64,000 bases of DNA, from NCBI RefSeq assembly GCF_000230835.1, contig NZ_CM001240.1, positions 4,676,779 to 4,740,778 of the forward strand. Reading direction: 5' to 3'. Below the pieces are notes generated by a model. That model worked only from the letters and a program-made list of their open reading frames with translations. It searched no databases and was not told the origin of the DNA. Positions 7,543 to 16,491 of the stretch are shown here, piece by piece; position 1 is the first letter of the stretch, and the number at the start of each line of letters is the position of its first letter. Source of the stretch: Clostridium sp. DL-VIII (GTDB lineage: Bacteria; Bacillota; Clostridia; Clostridiales; Clostridiaceae). The position numbers and the translations under genes are program-made.

Positions 7543-9975
7543 TTATATATTTTCTGTTTTCATTGCTCTCATTGCATTTAAAACAGCAATAAGTGCTACT
7601 CCAACATCTCCAAATACTGCTTCCCACATAGTTCCCAGACCTGCTGCTACTAATACTAATATTACTAGTTTAACTCCTAATGCAAAAACTATATTTTGCA
7701 TTACTATACTTCTTGTTTTCTTTGCTATCTTTATAGCTGTAGCGATTTTTGAAGGCTCATCTGTCATTATAACTACATCAGCAGCTTCAATTGCTGCATC
7801 TGAGCCAACACCGCCCATTGCTATACCGATATCAGCTCTAGCCAATACTGGAGCATCATTTATTCCATCTCCAACAAACACAATTTTACCTTTATTAGAT
7901 TTCTCTTTAAATAATGCTTCCAGCTTTTCAACTTTTTGATCTGGCAATAATTCAGCATGAACTTCATCTAATCCTAATTCTTCAGCAATCTTAATTCCAA
8001 CAGTTTTATTATCTCCTGTGAGCATAATACTTTTCTTAATCCCAATATTTTTTAATGCTTTTATAGCTTTTGCTGAATCCTCTTTTACCTCATCTGATAT
8101 AACTATATATCCTGCATATTTTTTATCTACAGCAATATGAACTACAGTTCCTATAGTCTCAACTTGCTTATAAGGTATATTTTCTTCATTCATTAACTTA
8201 TAATTACCAGCAAGTACCTCTTTTTCATCAAGGAGAACCTTAACACCATGACCTGATATTTCTTTATAATCTTTTATTTTATCTTTACTTATTTCTTTAT
8301 CATACGCCTTTAATATAGATGCTGCTATTGGATGGTTAGAGTAATTTTCTGCATAGGCTGCTAAATTCATAAGTTCCTCTTTTGAAATATCATTTTCCGG
8401 TTTTATTTCTGTTACCTTAAATATCCCCTTTGTGAGTGTTCCTGTTTTGTCAAACACAACCATTTCAACAGAATTTAATGCTTCAAGATAATTTCCACCT
8501 TTAACTAATATTCCATTTTTTGATGCTCCACCTATTCCTCCAAAGAAGCCAAGAGGTATAGATACAACTAAAGCACAAGGACAAGAAACTACTAAAAATG
8601 CTAATGCTCTATAAATCCACTGTGAAAATGTTGCTCCTTCTATGACAAGTGGTGGTATTACCGCTAATGCCAATGCTGCAAATACAACTGCCGGAGTATA
8701 AAACCTTGCAAATTTTGTTATAAAATTTTCTGTTGGAGCCTTTTTGCTGCTTGCATTTTGAACTAAATCCAATATTTTAGAAACAGTAGAATCCCCAAAT
8801 TCCTTCTCAACTTTTATTGTTAAAAGACCATTTTTGTTAATAACTCCACTTAAGATGCTATCTCCGACTCCTACTTCCCTAGGAACACTTTCACCTGTTA
8901 ATGCAGCCGTATCTATCATAGAATTACCTTCAATTACTTTCCCATCTAAAGGAACTTTCTCTCCTGGTTTTACTACTACTACATCTCCTGTTCTCACTTC
9001 TTCTGGTTCCACTTTTTTAATATCATCATTTATCTTTAAGTTAGCAAAATCTGGTCTGATATCCATAAGCGCTGATATAGACTTTCTTGAACGATTAACC
9101 GCCATATCCTGAAACATTTCTCCTATTTGGTAAAAAAGCATAACTGCTACACCTTCAGGATATTCACCTATAGCAAAAGCACCAATAGTTGCAATAGTCA
9201 TTAAAAAATTTTCATCAAAAACTTGGCCCTTGATTATATTCCTACATGCACCTAGAACAACTTCTCCTCCTACAAGCACATAACTTACCAGATATAAAAT
9301 AAGCTCCACTGAATTAGGAAATTTCATAGCAGTTGCTATTCCAAATATTATAGCACCAATAGCAAGTCTAATAATCTCACCCTTATTATTTTCCTCATCA
9401 ATTTTTTCATTTTTGCTTTTTGACAATTTATCTGTACTATCAATCAAAATCACTTTTACATCTGGTTCGATTCTTTTAACTATTTTTTTAATATCATCAA
9501 AAATATCATTTTGCTTCGATGAATCTTCTATTTCTATAGTAAGCTTTGTGGATACGAAATCTACAACTGCAGACTTCACGCCATCTAAATTATTAGATTC
9601 TCTTTCTATTTTTGCAGCACAGTTACCACAGCATAATCCCTCTAGTAAAATTTCCTTTTTAAAAACTTTCTCATTGACTTTTTCTCTAACTTTAACATGA
9701 GATTCAATACTTGTTACAATATTAGTTATCATTTCTACTATTTCTTCTACTCTACTAGCCTCTTTTATTTCTAATATTAAAGTTTTAGTAAGAAAATTTA
9801 CGCTTGCAGAATTAACTTCATCTAATTCACTTATTCTTTTCTCCATTTTAGCTGCACAATTTGCGCATCCAAGTCCCTCTAATATAAATTCTTTTCTTAT
9901 TTTTTTTATGCTGTCTTTATTAGATAATTTAGCTTTCTTAACATTGCCATTAACTATTTTTATATTGCTTGCCAT
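7543..9975 (-). CDS. cadA: Heavy-metal-exporting P1B-type ATPase (Cd/Zn/Pb class)
   Basis: Integral membrane metal pump. Two N-terminal HMA domains carry CxxC sites: GLGCANCAAK (Cys37/Cys40) and GLCCGNCAAK (about Cys116/Cys119). The membrane metal site is SCPCALVVS, the phosphorylation site DKTGTLTKG, the HP motif SNHPIA, the ATP-binding TGDN, and the hinge GDGINDAPVLARADIG. CPC together with a cadC-type regulator indicates Cd2+/Zn2+/Pb2+ rather than Cu+. At 810 residues it is of normal length for a two-HMA pump. It follows cadC by 28 bases and is surely cotranscribed. Doubled HMA domains are less common than single ones in CadA. Confidence 0.93.
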   Translation of the reverse strand: MASNIKIVNGNVKKAKLSNKDSIKKIRKEFILEGLGCANCAAKMEKRISELDEVNSASVNFLTKTLILEIKEASRVEEIVEMITNIVTSIESHVKVREKVNEKVFKKEILLEGLCCGNCAAKIERESNNLDGVKSAVVDFVSTKLTIEIEDSSKQNDIFDDIKKIVKRIEPDVKVILIDSTDKLSKSKNEKIDEENNKGEIIRLAIGAIIFGIATAMKFPNSVELILYLVSYVLVGGEVVLGACRNIIKGQVFDENFLMTIATIGAFAIGEYPEGVAVMLFYQIGEMFQDMAVNRSRKSISALMDIRPDFANLKINDDIKKVEPEEVRTGDVVVVKPGEKVPLDGKVIEGNSMIDTAALTGESVPREVGVGDSILSGVINKNGLLTIKVEKEFGDSTVSKILDLVQNASSKKAPTENFITKFARFYTPAVVFAALALAVIPPLVIEGATFSQWIYRALAFLVVSCPCALVVSIPLGFFGGIGGASKNGILVKGGNYLEALNSVEMVVFDKTGTLTKGIFKVTEIKPENDISKEELMNLAAYAENYSNHPIAASILKAYDKEISKDKIKDYKEISGHGVKVLLDEKEVLAGNYKLMNEENIPYKQVETIGTVVHIAVDKKYAGYIVISDEVKEDSAKAIKALKNIGIKKSIMLTGDNKTVGIKIAEELGLDEVHAELLPDQKVEKLEALFKEKSNKGKIVFVGDGINDAPVLARADIGIAMGGVGSDAAIEAADVVIMTDEPSKIATAIKIAKKTRSIVMQNIVFALGVKLVILVLVAAGLGTMWEAVFGDVGVALIAVLNAMRAMKTENI

Positions 9976-10003
9976 GGTTACGCCTCCTCTTGCTTAAATA
10001 AAT

Positions 10004-10369
10004 CTACTTTTTCTCTGATATATGGGCTAATCCCTGATCAAAAATCCTCTTAACATGTTCATCTTCTAACGAATAATAAACTACTTTACCTTCTCTTTTA
10101 TATTTAACTAATCTTGCCTGCTTTAAAACTCTTAGTTGGTGCGAAATAGCTGATTGTGTCATTCCAAGTAAGGCTGCTATGTCACAAACACACATTTCAT
10201 CTTCAAACAATGCACACAATACTCTTATTCTCGTGGAATCTCCAAGAACTTTAAATAAATCTGCTAAATCATAAAGTGTTTCTTCCTTTGGGATAATTTC
10301 CTTAACTTTATTAACTATATCTTCATGAATTATAGTACAATTACAAACTTCAATGTTTCTATCTTCCAA
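10004..10369 (-). CDS. cadC: CadC-type ArsR/SmtB metal-sensing repressor
   Basis: Winged-helix repressor that releases DNA on binding Cd/Pb/Zn. The CadC alpha3N metal-site cysteines are visible: EVCNC near the N-terminus and EMCVCDIA in helix alpha3. The recognition helix is MTQSAISHQLRVLK and the wing KREGKVVYYSL; DEHVKRIFDQGLAH matches the alpha5 region. I place the start at a TTG (LEDRNIEVCNC) with AGGGGG 9 bases upstream, giving 121 residues, the normal CadC length. The ATG at 10411 extends the protein by 14 residues but lies at the predicted transcription start and inside the operator, so it is unlikely to be used. Confidence 0.9.
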   Translation of the reverse strand: MEDRNIEVCNCTIIHEDIVNKVKEIIPKEETLYDLADLFKVLGDSTRIRVLCALFEDEMCVCDIAALLGMTQSAISHQLRVLKQARLVKYKREGKVVYYSLEDEHVKRIFDQGLAHISEKK

Positions 10370-10387
10370 AACACTAATCCCCCTCGT

Positions 10388-10446
10388 ATGAACATATGAA
10401 TACTTGTTCATATGTTCATTATATTCAAAGACTAAAAATATGTCAA
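10388..10446 (-). promoter_or_regulatory. cadCA promoter with overlapping CadC operator
   Basis: On the minus strand a consensus promoter TTGACA (10446-10441), 17-bp spacer, TATAAT (10423-10418). A palindrome with 12-base arms, ATGAACATATGA (10388-10399) and TCATATGTTCAT (10408-10419), covers the -10 end and the start region. This is the placement expected for autorepression by a SmtB/ArsR protein. Confidence 0.85.
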
Positions 10447-10602
10447 TAGAATAGGAAATATTTTCTGATGAAATATTTTATTTAGTTTATGTGTAATTTT
10501 AACCTTTATATATTCAATATTTCTGCATTTTCAAATGCTACTCTATGTATTAATGTCTCTATTATTTGATTTTTATTCAAAGCATAGAGAATTTCATTAT
10601 AT

Positions 10603-10646
10603 AATTAAAACCAGCTAATAGATTCCTCTATTAGCTGGTTTTAATT
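10603..10646. terminator. Bidirectional terminator after the flavodiiron gene
   Basis: Perfect 19-bp arms built on AAAACCAGCTAATAG and its complement with a 6-base loop; T-rich on the minus strand. It separates the fpr operon from cadC. Confidence 0.85.
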
Positions 10647-10719
10647 CATATTTTATAATTTTGAGATTATGAGCTTATATTTATATTACTCTAAAATTTT
10701 ACACTGTTGTTTATTTAAA

Positions 10720-11919
10720 TTACTTCATAGATTCAATAATACTATCAGCTAAAGCATCCATTGAGTCTGCTTCATCTTCTTTCATTGCTGAACTTATTGT
10801 CATTTGATTATCTAAAATAGTCATATTCTTCATTTCGTCTAGAAGTTCACTCATTAATTTTGCAGATTGAGGCGCCCATGAGCCATTTTCTATAAGTGCA
10901 AAGGTACGTTTTTGAAGATTCAAAGCCTTCATGTCCATTATATAATTTAGTATTGGTGGATAAATTTTTAAATTATAAGTTACAGAAGCTAAAACCACAT
11001 GGCTGTATTTAAAAGTTTCAGAAATTAAATAAGAAACATGAGTTTTTGAAGCATCATACATAACTACATTTGTCATTCCTTTTTTAACTAATCTTGTTGC
11101 TAAATCGTTAGCAGCTGCTTCTGTTCCTCCATACATTGTTCCATAAACTATCATTACTCCCTTTTCTTCTGGTTCATAGCGGCTCCATTTATCATACTTA
11201 TCTAAAAAATATCCAAAATCATTACGCCATACTGGTCCATGCAATGGGCAGATAGTCTTTATTTCTATAGTACCAGCCTTTTTTAAAAGTGCTTGAACAT
11301 GTGGGCCATATTTTCCTACTATATTTGTATAGTATCTTCTTGCATCATCAATCCAATCACGATCAAAATTTACTTCATCATTAAACATTTTGCCGTCTAA
11401 GGCTCCAAAAGAACCAAAGGCATCAGCAGAAAACAATACACCATTAGTAGTATCATATGTTACCATTGCTTCTGGCCAATGAACCATTGGAGCTGATACA
11501 AAGGCAACAGTGTGTTTTCCGAAGGACATTGTATCTCCCTCTTTAACTTTTATTATATTATCATCTATATTAAAACCAAACTGATGCATAAACATAAAAG
11601 CTTTTTCAGTACATACAATTTTTACGTTTGGATATCTAAGAACAATTTCTTCAATGCATGCTGCATGATCAGGTTCCATATGGTTGATTACCATATAGTC
11701 TAAGTCTCTATTTTCTAAAATACCTTTAATATTCTCAAGAAATTGACGACAGATTGACCAATCCACTGTATCAAATAGCACAGTTTTTTCATCTAAAAGC
11801 AAATACGAATTGTAAGAAACACCTCTTGGAATTGGATGTACATTTTCAAAAAGAGCAAGGCGCCTGTCATTACCGCCAACCCAATAAAGATCCTCAGTTA
11901 TATTTCTAACACAATACAT
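10720..11919 (-). CDS. fprA: Flavodiiron protein (class A flavoprotein, O2/NO reductase)
   Basis: Cytoplasmic enzyme that reduces O2 to water or NO to N2O, normally fed by rubredoxin. N-terminal metallo-beta-lactamase-like domain has the diiron ligands HMEPDH (His80, Glu82, Asp84, His85), APMVHWPE, SADAFGSFG and CPLHGPVW. The C-terminal flavodoxin domain binds FMN through VYGTMYGGTEAAAN (from about residue 258). Length 399 is standard. It follows the dehydrogenase/rubredoxin fusion by 55 bases, which gives it an electron donor in the same operon. Its role is therefore oxygen or NO protection in an anaerobe; which gas is not decided by sequence. Confidence 0.92.
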   Translation of the reverse strand: MYCVRNITEDLYWVGGNDRRLALFENVHPIPRGVSYNSYLLLDEKTVLFDTVDWSICRQFLENIKGILENRDLDYMVINHMEPDHAACIEEIVLRYPNVKIVCTEKAFMFMHQFGFNIDDNIIKVKEGDTMSFGKHTVAFVSAPMVHWPEAMVTYDTTNGVLFSADAFGSFGALDGKMFNDEVNFDRDWIDDARRYYTNIVGKYGPHVQALLKKAGTIEIKTICPLHGPVWRNDFGYFLDKYDKWSRYEPEEKGVMIVYGTMYGGTEAAANDLATRLVKKGMTNVVMYDASKTHVSYLISETFKYSHVVLASVTYNLKIYPPILNYIMDMKALNLQKRTFALIENGSWAPQSAKLMSELLDEMKNMTILDNQMTISSAMKEDEADSMDALADSIIESMK

Positions 11920-11974
11920 GAATTTATTCCTCCTTTACGCTAAAACAAATTTTCAGTTTTACTTCTTATAGAAA

Positions 11975-13882
11975 TCAGACTTCAATAAACATGTCTTTTT
12001 CTTCACCACAAGCAGGGCAAGTCCATTCTTCTGGAATATTTTCAAAAAGAGTTCCAGGAACTATTTCACCTTCTGGGTCTCCTATACCAGGATCATATTC
12101 ATAACCACAGCCATTACATACATAGTGCTTCCATGTAGGAACTACTTTCTTTGGAACTGCTCTCTTCATCTTCTTCATTGGCGGAGCTTCTTTCTTTGGT
12201 TCTCCATTATCTAAAGCAGAAGTGAGTAGAGGTAAGACTTCCATTAAATCCCCAACAATACCATAATCCGCATTTTTGAAAATTTTTGCATTTGGATTAA
12301 TATTTATAGCGACTATTGTTGTTGCATCCTTTATACCTTTCAAATGTTGTCCTGCACCTGAAATACCGCAGGCAATATAAAGATTTCCATTAAACTTTTG
12401 ACCAGACATACCAACATATCTATTTAGCGGAACATATTTAAGAGTTTCAGCTACTGGACGAGATGATCCTACAGTGGCACCAGCCTGAGCTGCTAAGTCT
12501 TCTATAAGCCTCATATTTTTCTTTTCCCCAATACCTTGTCCTGCACTTACTACTCTGTCTGCTTTACTGATAGGAGTATTCATAGGAATTCCAACAGTAA
12601 AATCATAGCCATCTGCTTTAAGAGCTTCCACAAGCGCATTAACTTTTTCCTTCAAAGTTCCATCTTTAAAGATTACCTTTTTACGATAACCTGTTATAGG
12701 TCCACTTTGTGAAGTTTTAGTTACCTGCTCATTCTTTGGCATCTTTCCTATGATATGAGCTGCTATAACAACACGTTGAATTTCATTAGTTCCTTCATAT
12801 ATTGTACAAATTTTCGCATCCCTGTAAGCACGTTCAACTTCCATGCCTTTAAGGTATCCGCTTCCTCCAAATATTTGAAGGGCATCATTAACAATCTCAA
12901 GACATACATCTGAAGCATATTGTTTTGCCATAGCTGATTCCATGCTATAAGCTTCATGATTTTCTTTTAACTCTGCGGCACTATAAATTAGTAATCTAGC
13001 TGCTCTAAGCTTTGTTGCCATATCTGCTAATTTAAAAGATATAATTTGCTGCTGGCATATTGGTTTCCCAAATTGAATTCTTTCCTTCGAATACTCTAAG
13101 GCATTTTCATAAGCACCTTGAGCAATTCCAAGTGCTTGAGATGCTATACCAATACGTCCCCCATCCAATGTGGACATGGCAATTTTAAAGCCATCTCCTT
13201 CTTTACCTAATAAATTTTCCTTAGGAACTTTTACGTCATTGAAAATGAGCTCTGCTGTTGCCGATGAACGAATTCCCATCTTATCGTAATGTTTACCAAA
13301 GCTAAAACCTTCTGAACCTTTTTCAACAATAAAGGCACTTATACCTCGAGTACCAATATTCGGTGTTGTAACTGCAAATACAACATAAATATCTGCTTCA
13401 CCACCATTTGTTATAAAAATTTTTTCACCATTTAAAATGTAATGATCTCCCTCCAAAACTGCAGTGGTTTCTGTTCCTCCAGCATCACTGCCCGCATTTT
13501 CTTCTGTAAGACCAAATGCCCCAAGCTTTTCTCCCTTTGCAAGAGGAACTAAATACTTTTGCTTCTGCTCCTCAGTTCCATATGCAGCAATTGGATATGT
13601 TCCTAAAGACGTATGAGCTGAAAGAACTACTCCTGTTCCACCATCAACTCTTGATAACTCCTCCACTGCAATTGCATAACTTAATACATCTAAACCTGCT
13701 CCGCCGTACTCTTTAGAATACGGAATTCCCATCACACCCATTTGTGCTAACTTTTGAACTATTTCTGAAGGGAATTTGTTTTCTTGATCCAACATAAATG
13801 CAATAGGTTTAATTTCCTCTTCAGCAAATTCTCTAATTTTTGTTCTCAAATTCTCATGTTGTTCAGTAGTCTTAAAAAACAT
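11975..13882 (-). CDS. Acyl-CoA dehydrogenase / EtfA FAD domain / rubredoxin fusion
   Basis: A 635-residue three-part redox protein. I start at [12 protein letters not shown], which has GGAGGTG 6 bases upstream; the ATG at 13969 has no such site. Residues 1-382 are an acyl-CoA dehydrogenase (FAD signature [15 protein letters not shown], catalytic Glu in [13 protein letters not shown]). Residues about 400-560 match the C-terminal FAD domain of EtfA ([39 protein letters not shown]). Residues 585-635 are a rubredoxin with CNGC and CPAC (Cys 589, 592, 622, 625) and the EEWTCP hallmark. The EtfA N-terminal domain and EtfB are lacking. Inference: electrons pass from an acyl-CoA through the two FADs and the iron to the flavodiiron protein downstream. 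Confidence 0.92.
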   Translation of the reverse strand: MFFKTTEQHENLRTKIREFAEEEIKPIAFMLDQENKFPSEIVQKLAQMGVMGIPYSKEYGGAGLDVLSYAIAVEELSRVDGGTGVVLSAHTSLGTYPIAAYGTEEQKQKYLVPLAKGEKLGAFGLTEENAGSDAGGTETTAVLEGDHYILNGEKIFITNGGEADIYVVFAVTTPNIGTRGISAFIVEKGSEGFSFGKHYDKMGIRSSATAELIFNDVKVPKENLLGKEGDGFKIAMSTLDGGRIGIASQALGIAQGAYENALEYSKERIQFGKPICQQQIISFKLADMATKLRAARLLIYSAAELKENHEAYSMESAMAKQYASDVCLEIVNDALQIFGGSGYLKGMEVERAYRDAKICTIYEGTNEIQRVVIAAHIIGKMPKNEQVTKTSQSGPITGYRKKVIFKDGTLKEKVNALVEALKADGYDFTVGIPMNTPISKADRVVSAGQGIGEKKNMRLIEDLAAQAGATVGSSRPVAETLKYVPLNRYVGMSGQKFNGNLYIACGISGAGQHLKGIKDATTIVAININPNAKIFKNADYGIVGDLMEVLPLLTSALDNGEPKKEAPPMKKMKRAVPKKVVPTWKHYVCNGCGYEYDPGIGDPEGEIVPGTLFENIPEEWTCPACGEEKDMFIEV

Positions 13883-14034
13883 AAATGCACCTCCCTTTAA
13901 TAATACGGTTTTTTTATTACATATTATAAATATCCAAAATACTCTCATTATATGAGCAAAATTCTTCAAAGCAATCTAGCTTACCAATTATTTTTTTGCT
14001 TTATATTCCATATATTGAATCATTCATCTAAATT

Positions 14035-14079
14035 GTATACCTAAACCGTATAGTTTAATTGTATACTTCATTGGTATAC
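14035..14079. promoter_or_regulatory. Four GTATAC-type hexamers at 13-bp period
   Basis: GTATAC at 14035, GTATAG at 14048, GTATAC at 14061 and GTATAC at 14074: each start is exactly 13 bases after the previous one. They lie 150-200 bases upstream of the dehydrogenase fusion in a stretch of about 470 bases that holds no gene. Regular phasing points to a cooperative operator rather than chance. The regulator is not known to me. Confidence 0.55.
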
Positions 14080-14281
14080 TTTTCAAGTTCAAACCGCTCC
14101 TTTTTCTGTCATAATAATCCATATGATGGTGTATGTAGTTATATTTTTAAACTTTCGTCACTTTTGCTCTGATTATCTATTGAAATCGTTTATTTACTTG
14201 AAAATACCAGAATTTTTTTAATATAATATCACATTACTCTCATTTATATAAATAAAATCGTCACATAGAGATAACAAATAA

Positions 14282-14320
14282 TTAAAACCACAGAGCTTTG
14301 CTGTTCTCCATGGTTTTTAA
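14282..14320 (-). terminator. Terminator after the MFS transporter
   Basis: On the minus strand AACCA..GAG and CTC..TGGTT pair around a short loop and are followed by TTTT. It is a few bases past the stop of the 14353 gene. Confidence 0.65.
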
Positions 14321-14352
14321 TATTACTTCTTTTATGTATTGTTCTCATTGTT

Positions 14353-15564
14353 TTATTCTTTTCTCTCAGCATATTTATTAGTTCTAATTGATAATGATAT
14401 AATAAACGATATAGACACTGTAAAAATTACAAATAAAAAAACTCCATTATAAGATCCATTAAACTTTGTTATCATATAGCCCATAATTGATGGTGAGATA
14501 ATTCCTGCTAATTGCTGTCCAAAATCAAAGATACCTGTTGCTGTTCCTATGAATTCCTGCTCCATATATTTTAGTGGTATAACGAAGATTGCTGTAGAGG
14601 ATATCCCTACAGCTACTGTCGTTATAGTTAAATAAAAAAGAGCTAAGAGAACGGTACCTGCAGTATACATAAGATAAGTAAAACCTCCTATTATTGCAAA
14701 TGCTATACATAAAAATACTCTCTCTCTACCTGACATTAATTTATCTAGAAGCCAGCCGCTAAAATTCATGAACAAAAAAGTTATAAGCCACGGTATAGCT
14801 GAAAGTTTTCCCATAGTAACTACATCTAGCTGCCTAACATTTATCCAGTACGAAGGCATCCAAGAAGTCATTCCCCACATAAAAACACCAATACTAAACT
14901 GCATCATGGCAAGTTTCCAAACAAGCTGAATCTTCATAACTTCTTTTAAAGGTGCTTTTTTTGCAATTTCTTTTGTAGTTTTTTCACCTTCATGATTATT
15001 GTTTCTGAATACTATAAAAAATGCTGCTGAAATTATTAAGCCACATATACCAAACAAATAAAATGAACTCCTCCATCCTCTGCTAGCTGTTAACTCAGAG
15101 ACAACAAATGTTCCAAATGCACATCCAATAGCCCATGCTGATATTAAAAAAGATTTAGCTCTAGCACGTTTTTCTTTAGGAAAAAGTTCTGCAATAGTCA
15201 CTGAACTTGCGGAAGGAAATCCACCTTCACAAGCTCCAAATATAAAGCGAATTGCAACAAGTGAAGTAAATGACCAAGCTGCTCCAGTAAAACACGTAAA
15301 CACTGACCACAATACCATAATAGTAGTAACTATTTTCTTTGATCCAAACTTATCTGCAAGGTATCCTCCAATAAGACTCATAAAAGAGTAGCTAATAAAT
15401 GAACTACTCATCATAAATCCTATTTGACTGGTATTTAATCCAAACTCTTCAGAAATAGATGTTGCTGCCACATTAATCGCTGTTTTATCAAGGTTTCCGA
15501 AAGTCCACCCTAAGAATAGAATTCCTAAAATTAATAAGTTTCTGTTTTCTTTTAAAGCTTTCAT
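14353..15564 (-). CDS. MFS transporter, anion:cation symporter type
   Basis: Twelve-helix carrier of the major facilitator superfamily, 403 residues. Loop 2-3 has the MFS signature (GGYLADKFGSKKIV), helix 4 carries RFIFGACEGGFPSASSV, and ELFPKEKRARAKS follows, a pattern of the ACS family (hexuronate, galactonate, phthalate transporters). With GH28 and KdgK elsewhere in the window a uronate is a possible substrate, but this is inference only. It is a single-gene unit, with a hairpin terminator of the neighbouring two-component system upstream and its own downstream. Confidence 0.82.
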   Translation of the reverse strand: MKALKENRNLLILGILFLGWTFGNLDKTAINVAATSISEEFGLNTSQIGFMMSSSFISYSFMSLIGGYLADKFGSKKIVTTIMVLWSVFTCFTGAAWSFTSLVAIRFIFGACEGGFPSASSVTIAELFPKEKRARAKSFLISAWAIGCAFGTFVVSELTASRGWRSSFYLFGICGLIISAAFFIVFRNNNHEGEKTTKEIAKKAPLKEVMKIQLVWKLAMMQFSIGVFMWGMTSWMPSYWINVRQLDVVTMGKLSAIPWLITFLFMNFSGWLLDKLMSGRERVFLCIAFAIIGGFTYLMYTAGTVLLALFYLTITTVAVGISSTAIFVIPLKYMEQEFIGTATGIFDFGQQLAGIISPSIMGYMITKFNGSYNGVFLFVIFTVSISFIISLSIRTNKYAERKE

Positions 15565-15737
15565 CTTATAGTCTCCCTATGTATTTCTAATTTCAATAGC
15601 GTAATTAGATTTTTTATGACATAGAAATACTTTTTCACAATAAACTGCTTATTATTCACTTTTCATCTTAAAGCATAGCTGACATTGATAATATTCTCCT
15701 ATATTGCTACCTGATAATTTTATATTAAGTAAATAAA

Positions 15738-15766
15738 AACTAGCTTAATATTAATCTAAGCTAGCT
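15738..15766 (-). terminator. Terminator of the LuxR-type two-component operon
   Basis: CTAGCTTA and TAAGCTAG arms with a 9-base loop, followed on the minus strand by TTTTTATTT. It lies 70 bases past the response-regulator stop. The rest of 15565-15834 holds no gene. Confidence 0.7.
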
Positions 15767-15834
15767 TATATCTGAAAAACTTATATTTTATTAACAACTA
15801 TTTTGAGTATGATTAGTTGTCTATATACTTTCTT

Positions 15835-16488
15835 CTATACATCTCCTTTGCTTATGAACACAGCTAATTCAGTTCTACTATTTAATTCTATTTTTTCAAG
15901 TATTCTTGTGACATAATTTTTTACAGTTCCTTCTGTTAAAAAAAGAAGATTACAAATCTCTTTATTGCTTTTACCAGTTGCAATTAATTTTGCAACTTCC
16001 TTCTCTCTTGCTGTAAGTAACTCTAATTTATCATTATTCTTCTCAACTTTGTCTTGCTTTTCATTGTTAATCGAATTAAAAGCCTTAACTATTTTTACTG
16101 TTACCCCTGGATCAAAGAGCATATCTCCATTATAAACTGCCTTTATAGCTTTAATTATATCTTCAGAGCCTGCATCTTTTAAAAGGTAGCCGTCAGCTCC
16201 ATTTTCAATAGCCTTAAATATATATTCATCCTCATTAAAAGTTGTAAGAATTATAACTTTTATATTTTCATACTTTTCTTTAACAGTTTTAACTGCTTCC
16301 ACTCCATCCATTATTGGCATTCTCACATCCATAAGAATAACCTCTGCATTTAACTTTTCCAACAGTTTAATTAATTGTTCTCCATTTTCCGCTTCTCCAA
16401 TTAAGTTTATTTCCTCATATAAACTTAAAATCATCTTTAAACCTTGTCGTACTATTTCCTGATCATCTACTAATATAACATTAATCAT
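15835..16488 (-). CDS. NarL/LuxR-family response regulator
   Basis: 217-residue two-domain regulator. Receiver: acidic pair in LVDDQE, phospho-acceptor Asp in VILMDVRMP (about residue 54), Thr in ILTTFN and Lys in LLKDAG. The C-terminal LuxR HTH has LTAREKEVAKLIATGKSNKEI and GTVKNYVTRILEK. It is separated by 3 bases from the kinase gene upstream, so they form one operon. Possible targets are the divergent membrane protein at 17911 and the operon itself, a common layout in Firmicutes; not shown by sequence. Confidence 0.9.
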   Translation of the reverse strand: MINVILVDDQEIVRQGLKMILSLYEEINLIGEAENGEQLIKLLEKLNAEVILMDVRMPIMDGVEAVKTVKEKYENIKVIILTTFNEDEYIFKAIENGADGYLLKDAGSEDIIKAIKAVYNGDMLFDPGVTVKIVKAFNSINNEKQDKVEKNNDKLELLTAREKEVAKLIATGKSNKEICNLLFLTEGTVKNYVTRILEKIELNSRTELAVFISKGDV

Positions 16489-16491
16489 ATA

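Noticed and set aside
11975..13969. Extended dehydrogenase start with [12 protein letters not shown]
   Set aside because: The extension lacks a ribosome site and is unlike acyl-CoA dehydrogenases; the internal ATG has GGAGGTG at good distance.
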